A stretch of DNA of 54,051 nt from an uncultured Eubacterium sp. Lineage in GTDB: Bacteria; Bacillota; Clostridia; Lachnospirales; Lachnospiraceae. The stretch covers positions 1-54,051 of the forward strand of contig CAJUHV010000021.1 of NCBI GenBank assembly GCA_910586445.1, in the 5' to 3' direction. Below are positions 51,865 through 54,051 of this stretch, piece after piece. The notes under the pieces were generated by a model. It did not search any database and was not told the DNA's origin. It worked only from the letters and a program-made list of their open reading frames with translations. Position 1 is the first letter of the stretch. The number at the start of each line of letters is the position of its first letter. A program made the translations under genes and the position numbers.

Positions 51865-52419
51865 ATGAGCCAGTTCAATCAAGACAATTTACAAAATCAA
51901 ACGCAAAGGGAAGATGCCTATGTGCAGCTGGCACATCAGACAATCAAGGAATATGTACGTACAGGAAAAGTAATTAATGTGCCGGGGAACCTGCCGCAGG
52001 AGATGCATGACGGCAGGGCGGGCGTATTTGTGTCTATAAAAAAGAATGGCAGCCTGCGGGGCTGCATTGGCACGATTCAGGCAGTTCAGACATCGATCGC
52101 GGAAGAAATTATACACAATGCTGTCTGTGCTTCATCCGAAGATCCCAGGTTTGCGCCGATTACGCCGGACGAGCTGAGCCAGCTGACAATCAGTGTAGAC
52201 GTGCTTGGAGAGATGGAGACAATTGCCTCACCGTTAGAGCTTGATGTCAAACGCTACGGCGTAGTTGTTACAAAAGGCTATAAGCGCGGCCTGCTGCTGC
52301 CGAATCTGGACGGCGTAGATACAATCGCAGAGCAGATTGCAATCGCAAAGCAGAAGGCAGGCATAGGCATTATGGAGGAAGCGCAGCTGCAGAGATTTGA
52401 AGTAGTACGCCATTATTAA
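51865..52419 (+). CDS. amrA: AmmeMemoRadiSam system protein A (AMMECR1 domain)
   Basis: This 184-residue AMMECR1 domain protein has DAYVQLAHQTIKEYVRTGK, GVFVSIKKNGSLRGCIGTI (with the family's near-invariant LRGCIG), then FAPITPDELSQLTISVDVLG and RGLLLPNLDGVDTIAEQI. The first 20 residues are Gln/Asn-rich linker. It has its own AAGGAG site (51847-51852) 29 nt after the ATPase stop. Compared with fused homologues it is the C-terminal half, separated from the Memo half by 1.7 kb. Confidence 0.88.
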   Translation: MSQFNQDNLQNQTQREDAYVQLAHQTIKEYVRTGKVINVPGNLPQEMHDGRAGVFVSIKKNGSLRGCIGTIQAVQTSIAEEIIHNAVCASSEDPRFAPITPDELSQLTISVDVLGEMETIASPLELDVKRYGVVVTKGYKRGLLLPNLDGVDTIAEQIAIAKQKAGIGIMEEAQLQRFEVVRHY

Positions 52420-52468
52420 ATGATGATATAATCCAATTCGTAAGCGGAGAGCTTTTGGGAGGAGCGGC

Positions 52469-52939
52469 ATGGAGTATTTGACAGCGACAGTGGAAATGGC
52501 AGAGGCAGTACACAATATTCTGCATACAGCAATAAGAACGGTATATCCTAAGTATTATCCGAAAGAAGTAACCGATTTCTTTTGCAGGCATCATAGCAGG
52601 CAGCATGTTTTAGAGGGGCTGGCTTCTGGAAATATGAGAGTATGCATAGACCGGGATGTAATAATCGGCACGGGCTGCTATGTCGGCAATCATATAACAG
52701 GTGTATATGTGCTGCCGGATTACCAGAAGCAGGGCTGTGGTTCAAAGATTATGGATTGTCTGGAAATGGAAATCTCAAAAAATTATGATACAGTCTGCTT
52801 AGAGGCTTCACTTCCGGCAGTATGTTTATATGAACATAGAGGGTATAAAACGACAGGGCATGGAATTATTGAATTGGAAAATGATGTTAAACTGGTTTAC
52901 GAGATTATGGAAAAGAGGCTTTCTGACGGGGGAAGCTGA
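52469..52939 (+). CDS. GNAT-family N-acetyltransferase
   Basis: This 156-residue acetyltransferase has TGVYVLPDYQKQGCGSKIMD (CoA loop, about 73-92) and a C-terminal strand LYEHRGYKTTGHGIIELEN. It belongs to the group related to histone-acetyltransferase-like HPA2 proteins that usually acetylate small amines. GGGAGGAG lies before the ATG. It stands 50 nt after amrA and may be co-transcribed. Confidence 0.88.
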   Translation: MEYLTATVEMAEAVHNILHTAIRTVYPKYYPKEVTDFFCRHHSRQHVLEGLASGNMRVCIDRDVIIGTGCYVGNHITGVYVLPDYQKQGCGSKIMDCLEMEISKNYDTVCLEASLPAVCLYEHRGYKTTGHGIIELENDVKLVYEIMEKRLSDGGS

Positions 52940-53138
52940 GGTGAAATTTATAGCGGCAGAAGTATGCAGATAGATGCCGGCTAGAAAATATGACTTTCTG
53001 ATATTGTAGATTATAATGTTGATCAAATATCTTTTGCTAATAAATGGGTTCTTAGAATCTTTTTCAAAAAGATGGCAGAAATGTTCATATTATGATTATA
53101 CGCATTATGATAATATCGTAGAAAGGAAGATAAATGGG

Positions 53139-54002
53139 ATGAAAGATTTTTCACATTGGAAAGAATATGAGGGGGCGTCAGAAGGAAGTGGAAGAAGTGA
53201 AAAATTATGGTTAATCAATCCAGATACAAATCAAACAGGATTATTTAAATATAAAAAGGATGTAGAAACAACAGATCATGTATCAGAATGTATTGCGAGC
53301 GATATTGCAGGTTTAATTGGAATTCCATGTGCAAAATTTGAGATAGGCATGTTTAGAGGAAGGGAGGGTTCCATAAGCTATAATATTGTTGAACGTGAAG
53401 GCATCACATTAATAGAAGGGATTTATTGTATTAGTTTGATGTATGATAATTATGATGCTGAAAGACTTATGGATATTAAGACTGGTGAAAAGTATTCGTT
53501 AGAAATGATAAAAAAAGCATTGAATGAATTTAAACTTTTTGAAGATTTTTTATCGATATTAGTTTTTGATTATTTAATAGGAAACACAGACAGGCATCAA
53601 AGCAATTGGGCCTTTTGTTTGGAAGATAAAAATATAACATTAAGTCCGCTGTATGATAATAGCTCATCGCTTTGTGCATATGTATCTGAAGCTAAAATTG
53701 ATCAATATTTGGGAAAGGATCAGGTGTTATGGAGATCGTTAGTAGATACAAAATCCAAATCACTGATTAGAATCACTGTTAGTGATCAGAAGCTGCCAAC
53801 TCATGTAGAGGTGTTGAGATTTATTAAGAAAAACTATTACAAACAGACAAAGAGCATAGTAAATAACATAGGAAAATTTGTGACAGAGGCGAATATTTGT
53901 GATATACTTAATAAATATGGTGAAGTTTTATCAGAGAAAAGAAAAACATTAATAAAAAAGTTTCTTTTGTCTAAAATACATACTATGGATAATATTTATT
54001 AG
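53139..54002 (+). CDS. HipA-like/CtkA-like kinase-fold protein
   Basis: This is a 287-residue protein from the ATG at 53139 (AAAGGAAG upstream). Motifs of the HipA C-terminal kinase fold are GLFKYKKD (nucleotide-binding Lys, about 38-45), FDYLIGNTDRHQSNWAF (catalytic Asp and Asn, about 145-161) and LSPLYDNSSSLC (metal-binding Asp, about 171-182). No HipB antitoxin gene or HipA N-terminal domain is present, so it resembles stand-alone HipA-like kinases (CtkA type). It is clearly AT-richer than the rest of the window, indicating recent acquisition. Its target is unknown; an in-frame ATG at 53016 has no ribosome site. Confidence 0.8.
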   Translation: MKDFSHWKEYEGASEGSGRSEKLWLINPDTNQTGLFKYKKDVETTDHVSECIASDIAGLIGIPCAKFEIGMFRGREGSISYNIVEREGITLIEGIYCISLMYDNYDAERLMDIKTGEKYSLEMIKKALNEFKLFEDFLSILVFDYLIGNTDRHQSNWAFCLEDKNITLSPLYDNSSSLCAYVSEAKIDQYLGKDQVLWRSLVDTKSKSLIRITVSDQKLPTHVEVLRFIKKNYYKQTKSIVNNIGKFVTEANICDILNKYGEVLSEKRKTLIKKFLLSKIHTMDNIY

Positions 54003-54051
54003 GCGATTGCGAAACAAGTTCGCAATATTAATTCCAACAGGGAAAAATTCG

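Overview
The window reads as chromosome of a gut-type Lachnospiraceae (Clostridia, Bacillota). The grounds are strong AGGAGG ribosome sites, carbohydrate ABC systems without their own ATPase gene, a beta-mannoside phosphorolysis cluster like those of Roseburia and Ruminococcus, a GH112 galacto-N-biose/lacto-N-biose phosphorylase cluster, a tandem-OB SSB, and many short palindromic intergenic elements. The genus cannot be fixed from the sequence. No rRNA, tRNA or CRISPR array was seen.

Region 1 (1-7.5 kb) is a damaged beta-mannan/manno-oligosaccharide locus. A tnpV-type mobile-element gene at the left edge abuts a cellobiose 2-epimerase that has lost its N-terminus. Next come a GH130_1 mannosylglucose phosphorylase, a one-helix membrane protein, a YesL/DUF624 protein, a CE2-type and a CE17-type acetylesterase (the mannan-deacetylating pair), and a GH1 beta-glucosidase with an in-frame TGA just after its catalytic nucleophile. 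No transporter or mannanase is visible here.

Region 2 (7.7-16.7 kb) is an intact LNB/GNB utilisation locus: a divergent AraC regulator, solute-binding lipoprotein, two permeases, a small membrane protein, GH112 phosphorylase, a nucleotidyltransferase and a NahK-like kinase. The promoter carries two direct repeats 21 bp apart, abutting a weak -35, as expected for AraC activation.

Region 3 (16.7-24.7 kb) begins with an 800-bp gap filled by palindromic elements. An SPFH/zinc-ribbon, zinc-ribbon/TM and TPM trio (like Bacillus YdjI/YdjG/YdjH) follows and faces a convergent group: TerD-domain protein, AIM24 protein, XRE regulator, membrane protein and an OB-like protein. This looks like a membrane or envelope stress neighbourhood.

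Region 4 (24.7-40.5 kb) is mixed: AEC transporter, DUF4358 protein, DHHW protein, FAD oxidoreductase, a divergent phosphopantetheinyl transferase, a STAS plus cyclic-nucleotide-domain pair, a BlaI/M56 sensor system whose extracellular part has been duplicated as a separate gene, a solitary serine recombinase, a frameshifted AlbA/ATPase gene and an acetyltransferase.

Region 5 (40.6-54 kb) is mostly housekeeping: typA, a two-OB SSB preceded by a possible structured RNA, cobO, a lysine riboswitch with dapA and dapB, asnA, an alpha/beta hydrolase, a Uma2 nuclease-fold protein, and an AmmeMemoRadiSam B/A pair separated by an AAA-ATPase/PD-(D/E)XK gene. An acetyltransferase and an AT-rich HipA-like kinase close the window.

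At least five families of short inverted-repeat elements are scattered between genes, several with copies that match across tens of kilobases.
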